This document shows positions 8,533-15,164 of a stretch of 19,128 nucleotides of DNA, piece by piece. The notes under the pieces were generated by a model, which was not told the origin of the DNA, did no database searches, and saw only the letters and a list, made by a program, of their open reading frames with translations. The translations under genes and the position numbers were made by a program. This DNA comes from Winogradskyella sp. (lineage in GTDB: Bacteria; Bacteroidota; Bacteroidia; Flavobacteriales; Flavobacteriaceae). Where the stretch lies: positions 1-19,128 of the forward strand of contig JASBSE010000430.1 of the NCBI GenBank assembly GCA_030149115.1, in the 5' to 3' direction. How positions within the stretch are numbered: the first letter of the stretch is position 1; each line of letters begins with the position of its first letter.

Positions 8533-9564
8533 ATGTCAAAAAACAATAAAATAACTCTATTTGCCCACTTATTAGTATGGTTGGTATTATTTTCTACTCC
8601 ATTTGTTTTGGCTTATGGACAAGAAGATATCGATAGGGTTATTGCCCATTTTATTGTACCAATGATATTTTATGCCGTAATTTTCTATACAAACTATTTT
8701 GTTTTAGTTGATCGGTATTTGTTTACTAAAAAAATGGTTCTTTTTATAGTATTCAACCTTCTAATGATAGTGTTATTTGTCTATCTGAAAGATGTTATCG
8801 AGAACAACTTTTTTGAACAAGTTAATAGAAAACGACCAGAAGGTGATGGTGAAGGCCCACCAGTAAAACTATTTATTTATGTACAAATGTTGTCGTATGT
8901 AGCACCTCTGCTATTTTCAATAGCTATAAAAACGACAAAACGCTGGGTAAAAACAGAAGCTGAACGTAAAGAAGCTGCTAATTTTAAATTAAAATCAGAA
9001 TTACAGCATTTGCACTATCAGTTGCAACCACATTTTTTCTTTAACTCATTAAACAATATTTATGCGTTGGTAGATATTTCACCAGAACAAGCAAAAACTT
9101 CTATTCACAGTTTGAGCAAATTAATGAGGTATATGCTTTACGAAACCAATGTTGAATTGATTTCGCTATCAAAAGAAATCGATTTTATGACCAAGTACAT
9201 TGAATTAATGAAGTTGCGTGTATCTTATAAAACAACTGTGAGTTATAGTTTTCCTAAGGAAGAAATTGGAATAAAAATAGCACCTTTATTATTCATTTCA
9301 TTGATAGAAAATGCCTTTAAGCATGGTGTTTCGGCTAGTCAAGAGAGTCAAATAGAAATTTCAATGGTATTGGAAGGCAAAACCGTAAGTTTCAAAACAC
9401 TAAATAATAATTTTCCAAAAAAAGTGGATGACAAGAGTGGTTCTGGGATTGGATTACAAAACTTAGAAAAGCGTTTACAACTTTTATATGCAGATAATTA
9501 TACCTTTAACACATCTTTTGAAAACAGCTTGTTTTCAGTAACTTTAGAAATAGAAACCACATAA
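8533..9564 (+). CDS. LytS-type sensor histidine kinase linked to the exporter
   Basis: Membrane sensor kinase of the His_kinase (PF06580) class, 343 residues. Four hydrophobic helices lie in roughly the first 135 residues, with a short extracytoplasmic loop rich in charged residues, Gly and Pro (NRKRPEGDGEGPP). The phosphoacceptor is His167 in the family motif LQPHFFFNSLNN. The ATPase domain has an N-box (LIENAFKHG, 257-265) and a G-box (GSGIG, 303-307) followed by LQNLEKRLQLLY. No separate sensory domain is present, so the helices and loop must perceive the signal. It starts 9 bases after the permease stop and ends 3 bases before its response regulator. This suggests that the pair monitors envelope state or exporter substrate and controls this operon (inference). 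Confidence 0.94.
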   Translation: MSKNNKITLFAHLLVWLVLFSTPFVLAYGQEDIDRVIAHFIVPMIFYAVIFYTNYFVLVDRYLFTKKMVLFIVFNLLMIVLFVYLKDVIENNFFEQVNRKRPEGDGEGPPVKLFIYVQMLSYVAPLLFSIAIKTTKRWVKTEAERKEAANFKLKSELQHLHYQLQPHFFFNSLNNIYALVDISPEQAKTSIHSLSKLMRYMLYETNVELISLSKEIDFMTKYIELMKLRVSYKTTVSYSFPKEEIGIKIAPLLFISLIENAFKHGVSASQESQIEISMVLEGKTVSFKTLNNNFPKKVDDKSGSGIGLQNLEKRLQLLYADNYTFNTSFENSLFSVTLEIETT

Positions 9565-9567
9565 TTT

Positions 9568-10308
9568 ATGAGTACTCTAAAAATATCTTGTGTAGCTGTA
9601 GATGATGAACCTATGGCATTAAATTTAGTTGAAAGCTATATTGAAAAGACACCATTTTTAGAGCTCAAAACTAAATGTAGCAGTGCTATTGAAGCAATGC
9701 AATTTATTAAAGAGCATCCTGTGGATTTACTTTTTTTAGACATTCAAATGCCCGATTTAACGGGAATAGAATTCTCTAAAATGTTGCCAGATAATACACG
9801 TGTAATTTTTACAACTGCCTTTGATCATTACGCGCTAGAGGGATTTAAGGTTGATGCAATAGATTATCTACTAAAACCTTTTGACTATGCTGAATTTTTG
9901 GCTGCAGTAAACAAAGCGCAAAAATGGTTCGAACTTACCAAAGGGAAACCTAGTCAGACTCAATTTATTTCAAAAGAAAAAGAATTCTTATTTGTAAAGT
10001 CTGAATACAAGCAACTGCGTATTAAGCTAGATGATGTGCTCTATTTTGAAGGTCTAAAAGATTATATAAAAATATGGCTAAAAGACAACCCAAGGCCAAT
10101 TCTAACCTTAATGAGTTTAAAATCTCTAGAAGAAGAATTACCTAGTACACAATTTATGCGTGTCCATCGATCCTTTATTGTTTCTCTTAGTAATATTGAC
10201 GTTATTGAGCGCAGTCAAATTATCATAAACAAACAGCGTATAACCGTTTCAGAACAATACAAACCTAATTTTTTAGAATTTATTAATAAAAATTCGCTTA
10301 ATCTATAA
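9568..10308 (+). CDS. LytTR-family response regulator linked to the exporter
   Basis: Transcription regulator partner of the preceding kinase, 246 residues. The receiver domain (residues 5-120) has the acidic pair Asp12-Asp13, the phosphoacceptor Asp58 in LLFLDIQMPDLTG, the switch Thr of FTTAFDHYA and the conserved Lys of DYLLKPF. The C-terminal LytTR DNA-binding domain (about 140-242) shows SEYKQLRIKLDDVLYFEGLKDYIKI and FMRVHRSFIVSLSNI. LytTR proteins bind pairs of direct repeats about two helical turns apart. I could not find a convincing pair upstream of the TolC gene. It is the last gene of the operon and is followed by a strong terminator about 115 bases downstream. Confidence 0.95.
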   Translation: MSTLKISCVAVDDEPMALNLVESYIEKTPFLELKTKCSSAIEAMQFIKEHPVDLLFLDIQMPDLTGIEFSKMLPDNTRVIFTTAFDHYALEGFKVDAIDYLLKPFDYAEFLAAVNKAQKWFELTKGKPSQTQFISKEKEFLFVKSEYKQLRIKLDDVLYFEGLKDYIKIWLKDNPRPILTLMSLKSLEEELPSTQFMRVHRSFIVSLSNIDVIERSQIIINKQRITVSEQYKPNFLEFINKNSLNL

Positions 10309-10423
10309 AATAACCTTAACGGTAGATGATTATTGGCCTCTTGTAGATTTTAGTTTAATAACCCGAATCTTACATATATCTTTACTGTACTGAATAATAC
10401 ATTGGTTGGTTAATAATGAGAGA

Positions 10424-10459
10424 AGAGGATAAATTATCTAATAATTGTCCTCTTTTTTT
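10424..10459 (+). terminator. Rho-independent terminator of the exporter/TCS operon
   Basis: The stem AGAGGATAA (10424-10432) pairs with TTGTCCTCT (10445-10453) with one G-U pair; a 12-base AT-rich loop lies between, and six more T follow directly. It lies 115 bases after the response regulator stop, ends the plus-strand operon and faces the minus-strand terminator at 10468-10505. The stretch 10309-10423 between the stop and this hairpin holds no gene I can support. Confidence 0.85.
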
Positions 10460-10467
10460 ATAATTTC

Positions 10468-10505
10468 AAAAAAATAAAGCCCTATTCAAAATTAAATAGG
10501 ACTTT
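10468..10505 (-). terminator. Rho-independent terminator of the dioxygenase operon
   Basis: Read on the minus strand, AAAGTCCTATT (10505-10495) pairs with AATAGGGCTTT (10486-10476) as an 11 bp stem with one G-U pair and an 8-base loop. An A and seven T follow (10475-10468). It lies about 55 bases beyond the stop of the small membrane protein gene, so it defines the 3' end of the minus-strand operon and marks that gene as part of it. Confidence 0.85.
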
Positions 10506-10559
10506 ACAGCTATTAACAAAATTTAGGGTACTTAAGGGTTATAACTATTATAAATTAGT

Positions 10560-10793
10560 TTAAGTTATTTTTTTAATGCCTTGGTACAATGATATAAGGC
10601 CTGCTATTATTCCTACTATAATTAACAGGTAGGGAAAGACTTCCAATATTAGGCTAACCAAATCATTTTGTTTCTTTTCTTCAGAATCTTTATCAACCCA
10701 AAGCATCCAAACTGAAAAAGAGACACAGACTACTGATAAAAATGCTAACCTAAAAGCTTTACTACCTATTTTATTAGAGTAGACTTTTTTCAT
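10560..10793 (-). CDS. Small two-helix membrane protein, last gene of dioxygenase operon
   Basis: A 77-residue protein with no family I recognise. It has a basic N-terminus (KKVYSNKIGSKAFR), a first hydrophobic helix at about residues 17-33, a charged hydrophilic loop (DKDSEEKKQND), a second helix at about residues 46-70, and a basic end (QGIKKIT). This gives a predicted hairpin with both ends in the cytoplasm and the acidic-basic loop in the periplasm. The gene begins 13 bases after the stop of the T9SS dioxygenase and is followed by a minus-strand terminator, which supports it as a genuine member of the operon. Function unknown; it could be an accessory of export or signalling, but nothing in the sequence shows this. 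Confidence 0.7.
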   Translation of the reverse strand: MKKVYSNKIGSKAFRLAFLSVVCVSFSVWMLWVDKDSEEKKQNDLVSLILEVFPYLLIIVGIIAGLISLYQGIKKIT

Positions 10794-10806
10794 TTATAGT
10801 ATTTTA

Positions 10807-11814
10807 TTATTTAACATATAATTTCTTTGAAGTTTCAAAACTGCCATAAGTATTATTTACACCAATTTTTAAAATATAAACTCCTGAAGCTAAGTTTTCT
10901 CGATTTATAGTTAGAGAGTTGAGACCTGGTGAAAGCTGATTATATTTAATACTATTCACAATTCTACCTGAAATATCATAGATCTCTATTGTTACATCAG
11001 AGCTATATTTTAAGGTTATTGGTATCGTTGCACTATTAACCATCGGGTTTGGGTAGATCTCAGAAAGGCTAAATTGATTATCCTCATAATCACTAATACC
11101 CAAAGTCGGTCCATTTACAAAAATGGTATGCGATAGTGTAAAACCACCTGAAACGCTTCCTGTAATAGTTGACATTTCATTGGTAACTCCATCAGAAAAC
11201 ACATTATCATTACTATTATAGGTGTAACCATTCATCCCTTTAGTGTAGCCATATGCTGTTGCAGAATTTACTTGTACTACAGCACTATTAGTAGATTCTG
11301 GAAATGCTATTTGAGTTACTAATAAAGATGATCCTGTTTCATCATAAATATGCACATGTATATGAGTTGCTCTACCATTATACCAACCCGGAAAAATAGA
11401 AGTGAAAGCTACTTGACCATTAGTATCTGTTACTTGTCTGCCTCTTAAAAAGTCATTGTTGGTATAATTTGTAGGCTGCATACCAGTTCCGCCATATTGT
11501 GAGTAATTACCATCTTTGTCGCAATGCCAAATATCTACAATTGCACCTTCTAATGCAGAGCAATTTGCATTAACATTATTAATAGCAATATTTATAGTCA
11601 ATGCTATACCTGTTCTATCACCTACAATATTGGTAATTTCAAAATTCTCAGGAGATTGTGTTGGAAATGGTCCGGCAGTTTCACTATTAGTAGTGTCGCA
11701 ATCGTCCAAAACATCTAACCCTCTCATATAAGGTTTACTGCTTAAAAGCGAAGGTATTAAAGCTATAGAACCTACAAGCCCTACCCCTTTTTTCAAAAAG
11801 TCATTTCTATTCAT
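10807..11814 (-). CDS. Secreted intradiol ring-cleavage dioxygenase with T9SS type A sorting domain
   Basis: Predicted Fe(III) enzyme opening catechol-type rings between the two hydroxyls (protocatechuate 3,4-/catechol 1,2-dioxygenase superfamily). Of 335 residues, 1-28 form an export signal with RNDFLKKG, a twin-arginine-like motif with Asn in place of the second Arg. The catalytic domain (about 35-235) has the iron ligands: Tyr104 in DGNYSQYG, Tyr145 in FPGWYNGR, and His151 and His153 in ATHIHVHI, with the substrate-facing Arg148. Residues about 248-335 are a type IX secretion C-terminal domain (EIYPNPMVNSATIPI, VTIEIYDISGRIV, LASGVYILKI), so the enzyme should cross the outer membrane and be released or anchored at the surface. 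It is paralogous to the 12472-13179 product but lacks a lipobox. The natural substrate is unknown; plant- or algal-derived catechols are plausible. Confidence 0.92.
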   Translation of the reverse strand: MNRNDFLKKGVGLVGSIALIPSLLSSKPYMRGLDVLDDCDTTNSETAGPFPTQSPENFEITNIVGDRTGIALTINIAINNVNANCSALEGAIVDIWHCDKDGNYSQYGGTGMQPTNYTNNDFLRGRQVTDTNGQVAFTSIFPGWYNGRATHIHVHIYDETGSSLLVTQIAFPESTNSAVVQVNSATAYGYTKGMNGYTYNSNDNVFSDGVTNEMSTITGSVSGGFTLSHTIFVNGPTLGISDYEDNQFSLSEIYPNPMVNSATIPITLKYSSDVTIEIYDISGRIVNSIKYNQLSPGLNSLTINRENLASGVYILKIGVNNTYGSFETSKKLYVK

Positions 11815-11831
11815 AAGCTATCAATTTTATG

Positions 11832-12467
11832 TTACACTTCCATTATTAGTATTAAAGCATTTTCTGATAAAGCTTCAAATTCTATTACTCCGGTTTTATT
11901 AAAAACTATGGCACCATCTCTATGTTGAAGCAACATATTCTGAAATTCGAAAGCACCTTGTATAACATAACCGATTATTTGTTTGCTGTTTACTTTTGGT
12001 TTATAAACCGTTTCGTGTCTGGCATCAAAATATCCTAAGTAAATATGAATAGAACCACTATACAGCAATGGTATTAATTGATTTTTACTACTTGACAAAT
12101 CAAAATTGAAGATACCTTTGGTTAAAATAGTTTTGTTAATGCTAATCTTTAAATAATTAGCCTGTATTTGCTCATTATTGTTTTCAACCTCTGAGTTATC
12201 TTTAGTGGCTATTAATATATTTCCTGTATTAATGACTTTGTCATTAATCAACAATCTGCCTACAAGCGGTAAAAAAATTGCTGTTCCAAGTTCTTTAGAA
12301 CCAAGAGTGTTTTTTGTATTGGTATCTAAAAAAATATCTTCAACATATATTGAATCAACAATGTTATCTCCAAAGTTTGTTGTATAGCACAAGTAACCAT
12401 AATCTCTAGTTAAATTTCGTTTACCAGAGAGCAATATTTGTGATTTTTGTTGTTGTGTTACCATCAT
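11832..12467 (-). CDS. Degenerate pirin/cupin-like protein between two dioxygenases
   Basis: A 211-residue protein without signal peptide or membrane helix, so cytoplasmic. I recognise it weakly as a pirin-like bicupin. The C-terminal part, YVIQGAFEFQNMLLQHRDG, then a Val-Phe-Asn turn and ending ALILIMEV, follows the pirin/YhhW pattern (a 'G.. .V.G..L..GDG.......I.A...AE.LL..' strand order). The N-terminal part has the strand-turn rhythm of the first cupin, with GTAIFLPLVGRLLIND and TGNILIATKD. The histidines that bind metal in pirins and quercetinases (the H-x-H of the first cupin) are absent, so a metal-dependent dioxygenase activity is unlikely. It starts 4 bases after the first dioxygenase stop and ends 17 bases before the second gene. 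This placement suggests a role with these enzymes, for example ligand binding; that is inference. Confidence 0.65.
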   Translation of the reverse strand: MMVTQQQKSQILLSGKRNLTRDYGYLCYTTNFGDNIVDSIYVEDIFLDTNTKNTLGSKELGTAIFLPLVGRLLINDKVINTGNILIATKDNSEVENNNEQIQANYLKISINKTILTKGIFNFDLSSSKNQLIPLLYSGSIHIYLGYFDARHETVYKPKVNSKQIIGYVIQGAFEFQNMLLQHRDGAIVFNKTGVIEFEALSENALILIMEV

Positions 12468-12471
12468 CTTT

Positions 12472-13179
12472 TTAAACCGTTACCGTTTTTAAAAGTGTAT
12501 AGCCATCGGTTGTATTTCCTGTTAAAGAATCTAGCATATTGCCATCCAAGCTATCTGAAAACACATTATCATTCTCGTTAAGGGTATTAGCCTCGCCATT
12601 ATATCCTGAAGTGGCATAGACAGTATCACAAACATCCTTAGGAAATGCTATTTGTGTTACTCTTATGGAGTTTTCATTGCTATCCAAAATTTCTAAATGA
12701 ATATGTGGAGCTCTACCATTGTACCAACCAGGAAAAACACTTATGAATGATGCATTTCCGTTAGCATCTGTAGTTTGTCTTCCTCTCAGAAAATGCTGTT
12801 CTGTATAATCTGTACTTTGCATTTGTGTAACACCATATTCTGAGTAATTACCTTCGGCATCACAATGCCATAAGTCTACATACACACCTTCAAGTGGATT
12901 GCAATTTTCACTCTGGTCTTGCACAGTAATGGTTATCAATAATGCGACTCCTGTACGGTCACCTATAATGTTTTGTCTAACCAATTCTGCAGGTGTTATA
13001 ATAGGAAAAGGTCCTGCTGTTTCGCTTGGAGATAAATCGCAATCACCATTATTACTCCCGGTTTCTTCACTACTGGAAGAATCATCATCTTCAGTAGAAC
13101 AACCATTAAATAAAGTATGTATTGCTACTATTGTGCCCATGCCTACTATTCCCTTTTTTAAAAATTCGTTTCTCTTCAT
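12472..13179 (-). CDS. Lipoprotein intradiol ring-cleavage dioxygenase
   Basis: Paralogue of the T9SS-borne enzyme, 235 residues. The signal peptide starts KRNEFLKKG (again RN where a Tat motif has RR) and ends at a lipobox-like FNGC with Cys27 as lipid anchor. The residues after it, STEDDDSSSSEE, resemble the acidic lipoprotein export signal that sends Bacteroidota lipoproteins to the outer face of the outer membrane. The catalytic domain keeps SETAGPFP at its entry and the ligand set Tyr112 (EGNYSEYG), Tyr153 (FPGWYNGR), His159 and His161 (APHIHLEI), plus Arg156. It has no C-terminal sorting domain. It is the first gene of the operon that continues with the pirin-like and second dioxygenase genes. 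A pair of 21 bp-spaced repeats lies about 55-95 bases upstream of its start and probably controls it. Confidence 0.92.
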   Translation of the reverse strand: MKRNEFLKKGIVGMGTIVAIHTLFNGCSTEDDDSSSSEETGSNNGDCDLSPSETAGPFPIITPAELVRQNIIGDRTGVALLITITVQDQSENCNPLEGVYVDLWHCDAEGNYSEYGVTQMQSTDYTEQHFLRGRQTTDANGNASFISVFPGWYNGRAPHIHLEILDSNENSIRVTQIAFPKDVCDTVYATSGYNGEANTLNENDNVFSDSLDGNMLDSLTGNTTDGYTLLKTVTV

Positions 13180-13204
13180 ATCTCAATTGCTTTAAATTCT
13201 TATT

Positions 13205-13212
13205 TAAAACTA
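13205..13212 (-). promoter_or_regulatory. Candidate -7 element of the dioxygenase operon
   Basis: On the minus strand the sequence reads TAGTTTTA, seven of eight matches to the Bacteroidota -7 consensus TAnnTTTG. It lies 26 bases from the start codon. No TTTG-type -33 element is seen at the expected distance, as would fit an activator-dependent promoter. Its edge is 30 bases from the core of the nearer repeat at 13242, the same spacing as at the kinase promoter. Confidence 0.4.
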
Positions 13213-13232
13213 TTAGAAATGAATGCTTTGAG

Positions 13233-13272
13233 GAAATAATTGCGAGGAACACAGCAAAGAATGAGGTGAAAA
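13233..13272. promoter_or_regulatory. Direct repeat pair (21 bp period), candidate LytTR operator of the dioxygenase operon
   Basis: Two copies of a site whose cores start at 13242 (plus strand GCGAGGAAC) and 13263 (GAGGTGAAA), preceded by AAATAATT and AAAGAAT. The period is exactly 21 bases. The same element, also as a 21-base pair, occurs at 15121-15160. Compared over the four copies, the pattern is AAnnAnTGCGGTGAAC with invariant A, A, A, T, G, G and A positions. LytTR regulators are known to bind paired direct repeats two helical turns apart, so this is the probable binding site of the neighbouring response regulator. Confidence 0.6.
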
Positions 13273-13282
13273 CAAGAATTTG

Positions 13283-13966
13283 TCAGAAATGATTTTCTAA
13301 ATTTTTCTTGTAGGCATTACCAATAGGTATCTCAATACCCATCAAATTGATGGTTTGACTTTGAACTGTCTTAATTTTATTAATTGGAACAATATAAGAT
13401 TTATGAATTCTTATAAACTGCGAATCGGGTAATTTATTAATAACATTTTTCATGGTAGAACGTGCTACTACAGGGCTTTCGTTCTCTATATGAATCTTAA
13501 CATAATCATCCATAGCTTCAATGTATTCAATAGATTTTAAATCTATATTATAAAGTTTGTAGTTGGCTCTTATGTTAAGGTGAGTGTTTTCTTTTATGCT
13601 TTTACTTTCAAGATGAATAGTTCTAGAAATTCGACCCACAGCCTCCTTAAAGTGATTTAAGGAAATTGGTTTGAGCAAATAATCAACTGCATTAACTCTA
13701 AAGCCTTCTACTGCATATTTAGAATGCGCTGTTGTAAAAATAACCTTAATGCTTTTGTTAAGATTATTATAGAAATCAATACCGTTGGTTTTTGGCATTT
13801 CTATATCCAAAAAAATAACATCGATGTCAAACTTATTGATGTATCGTTTTGCATTATCTAGGTTTGTAAATGTGCGTTCTAGAGAGATATTTTTTAGTTG
13901 ACTGCAATAGGTTTCAATAACTTCTAGTGCCAAAGGTTCATCATCTATTGCTATTGCTTTTATCAT
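13283..13966 (-). CDS. LytTR-family response regulator of the dioxygenase locus
   Basis: Transcription factor of 227 residues. The receiver domain has Asp8-Asp9 in AIDDEP, the phosphoacceptor Asp54 in VIFLDIEMPKTNG, the switch Thr of FTTAHSKYA and the Lys of DYLLKPISL. The C-terminal LytTR domain (about 128-225) has RANYKLYNIDLKSIEYIEAMDDY at its start, shown here only as the start of the domain, and FIRIHKSYIVPINKI. Its start overlaps the kinase stop by four bases (ATGA), so the pair is translationally coupled. The dioxygenase operon begins 103 bases downstream on the same strand, behind a repeat pair that also occurs before the kinase. It therefore probably controls both units. It is only moderately similar to the response regulator at 9568-10308. 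Confidence 0.95.
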   Translation of the reverse strand: MIKAIAIDDEPLALEVIETYCSQLKNISLERTFTNLDNAKRYINKFDIDVIFLDIEMPKTNGIDFYNNLNKSIKVIFTTAHSKYAVEGFRVNAVDYLLKPISLNHFKEAVGRISRTIHLESKSIKENTHLNIRANYKLYNIDLKSIEYIEAMDDYVKIHIENESPVVARSTMKNVINKLPDSQFIRIHKSYIVPINKIKTVQSQTINLMGIEIPIGNAYKKNLENHF

Positions 13967-15072
13967 CCTAGTTCTATCTTCAGCCTTACTTTATATGCTT
14001 CAGGTGTTTCGGTTATTTTTAATTCATGCTTATTAGGATAAGCGTATTCTAAACGTTTTTTTGTATTTCTAAGACCTTCTTTAGTTGTGGCAGCATCAAA
14101 AATTTGATTGTTATAGTTGGTGTTTTCAACAATTAATACAACTTCATTAGCCTTTTCAAAAGACATAAATATAGATATTTTTGAAGGATTTTCTGGCGAC
14201 ACGCCATACTTAAAAGCATTTTCCACAAAAGTAATAAGTAACATTGGTGCAATTCTATGGCTAGCCGGAGAGCCTTCGGTATTAAAGCTTATCTCAACAT
14301 CTGTATTAAGTCTTAGTTTTTGTAAGTCTATATAATCAATAATATATTCTATTTCATCACGAAGTGGTACTGTTTTTTGATCGCTTTCTGTAACTACATA
14401 ACGCATTATATTGGAAAGTTTTAAAACAGCCATTGGTGTTTTATCTTCTTTTTTTAATGCCAGCGCATAGATACTATTCAATGTATTAAACAAAAAATGA
14501 GGATTTATTTGTGCTTTGAGATATGAAATCTCTGTCTGCAATTGTTCATTTCTAACCTCTTTTAAATAATTGTTTATTCTAAGGTGAAGCGATAGTACAA
14601 ATACCATGATAAACTGAAATAAGTAGCTACTTCTAGAAAACAATCCACCCAAAAACTTATTATCTGGCCTGTTTGGAGGTCTATTTTCCGAAAATCCCTC
14701 CAGATTATTTTGAGGAGGACTTGGTTGACTTGAAAATTCGGTTGGATTTATCATACCATCACCAGGCCTTGGTATATTTTGTCCTTCAATAAGAAGGTTT
14801 GGAATAACATTAACGATTGCAAAAGCAATTATCAATAGTATAATAAGAACCAACCATTTCTTATGAACATAGAACTTTGGTATTAAAATGTAATAATTAA
14901 TATAGAAGAAAACAAGCAACAAGAAATAACTCAAAAAACTTCTCTGAAAGCCTGTTACTTTAAACATGGCAGTACCTATAGCTAAATCTGGTGAAGTCAA
15001 AAAAGGAATACTTATCAATCCTAGTCCTAAAAGAATATTGATTAGTAGCTGACGGTTTTTAATAAAATGCAT
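13963..15072 (-). CDS. LytS-type sensor histidine kinase of the dioxygenase locus
   Basis: Membrane histidine kinase, 369 residues from the ATG at 15072; a TTG two codons upstream (15078) is possible but less likely. About four helices occupy the first 170 residues. Between the third and fourth lies an unusually long extracytoplasmic loop (about residues 92-142) rich in Pro, Asn and Gly (IPRPGDGMINP, SQPSPPQNN, NRPPNRPDN). The phosphoacceptor is His192 in AQINPHFLFNTLNS. The ATPase domain has the N-box FVENAFKYG and a weak G-box region at KEGLRNTKKRLEYAYP, where the glycine-rich part is reduced to a single Gly compared with GSGIG in the other kinase of this window. It is coupled to the response regulator by a 4-base overlap. 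The signal may be an aromatic compound or envelope stress; this is not shown by the sequence. Confidence 0.93.
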   Translation of the reverse strand: MHFIKNRQLLINILLGLGLISIPFLTSPDLAIGTAMFKVTGFQRSFLSYFLLLVFFYINYYILIPKFYVHKKWLVLIILLIIAFAIVNVIPNLLIEGQNIPRPGDGMINPTEFSSQPSPPQNNLEGFSENRPPNRPDNKFLGGLFSRSSYLFQFIMVFVLSLHLRINNYLKEVRNEQLQTEISYLKAQINPHFLFNTLNSIYALALKKEDKTPMAVLKLSNIMRYVVTESDQKTVPLRDEIEYIIDYIDLQKLRLNTDVEISFNTEGSPASHRIAPMLLITFVENAFKYGVSPENPSKISIFMSFEKANEVVLIVENTNYNNQIFDAATTKEGLRNTKKRLEYAYPNKHELKITETPEAYKVRLKIELG

Positions 15073-15092
15073 AGTCAATAGTTAACTGATAT

Positions 15093-15100
15093 CAAATTTA
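15093..15100 (-). promoter_or_regulatory. Candidate -7 promoter element of the kinase/regulator operon
   Basis: On the minus strand the sequence is TAAATTTG, a perfect match to the Bacteroidota -7 consensus TAnnTTTG, 20 bases from the ATG at 15072. No good TTTG -33 element is found at the usual distance. The core of the nearer direct repeat begins 30 bases upstream, suggesting activation by a bound regulator. Confidence 0.55.
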
Positions 15101-15120
15101 GTTATAATAAGATTGCACTT

Positions 15121-15160
15121 AAAATTATTGCGGTTTATGCTAAAAATAATGCGGTGAACG
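15121..15160. promoter_or_regulatory. Direct repeat pair (21 bp period), candidate LytTR operator of the kinase operon
   Basis: Two copies of AAAAnnAnTGCGGT with cores at 15130 (GCGGTTTAT) and 15151 (GCGGTGAAC), exactly 21 bases apart. They fill most of the gap between the PAQR gene stop (15165) and the kinase start. The matching pair at 13233-13272 precedes the dioxygenase operon in the same orientation. The arrangement fits autoregulation by the LytTR protein encoded at 13283-13966. Confidence 0.62.
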
Positions 15161-15164
15161 TTAA

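Noticed and set aside
13963..15078. TTG at 15078 as the start of the second kinase.
   Set aside because: An ATG two codons downstream (15072) is the more likely start; the extra residues add nothing to the N-terminal helix.
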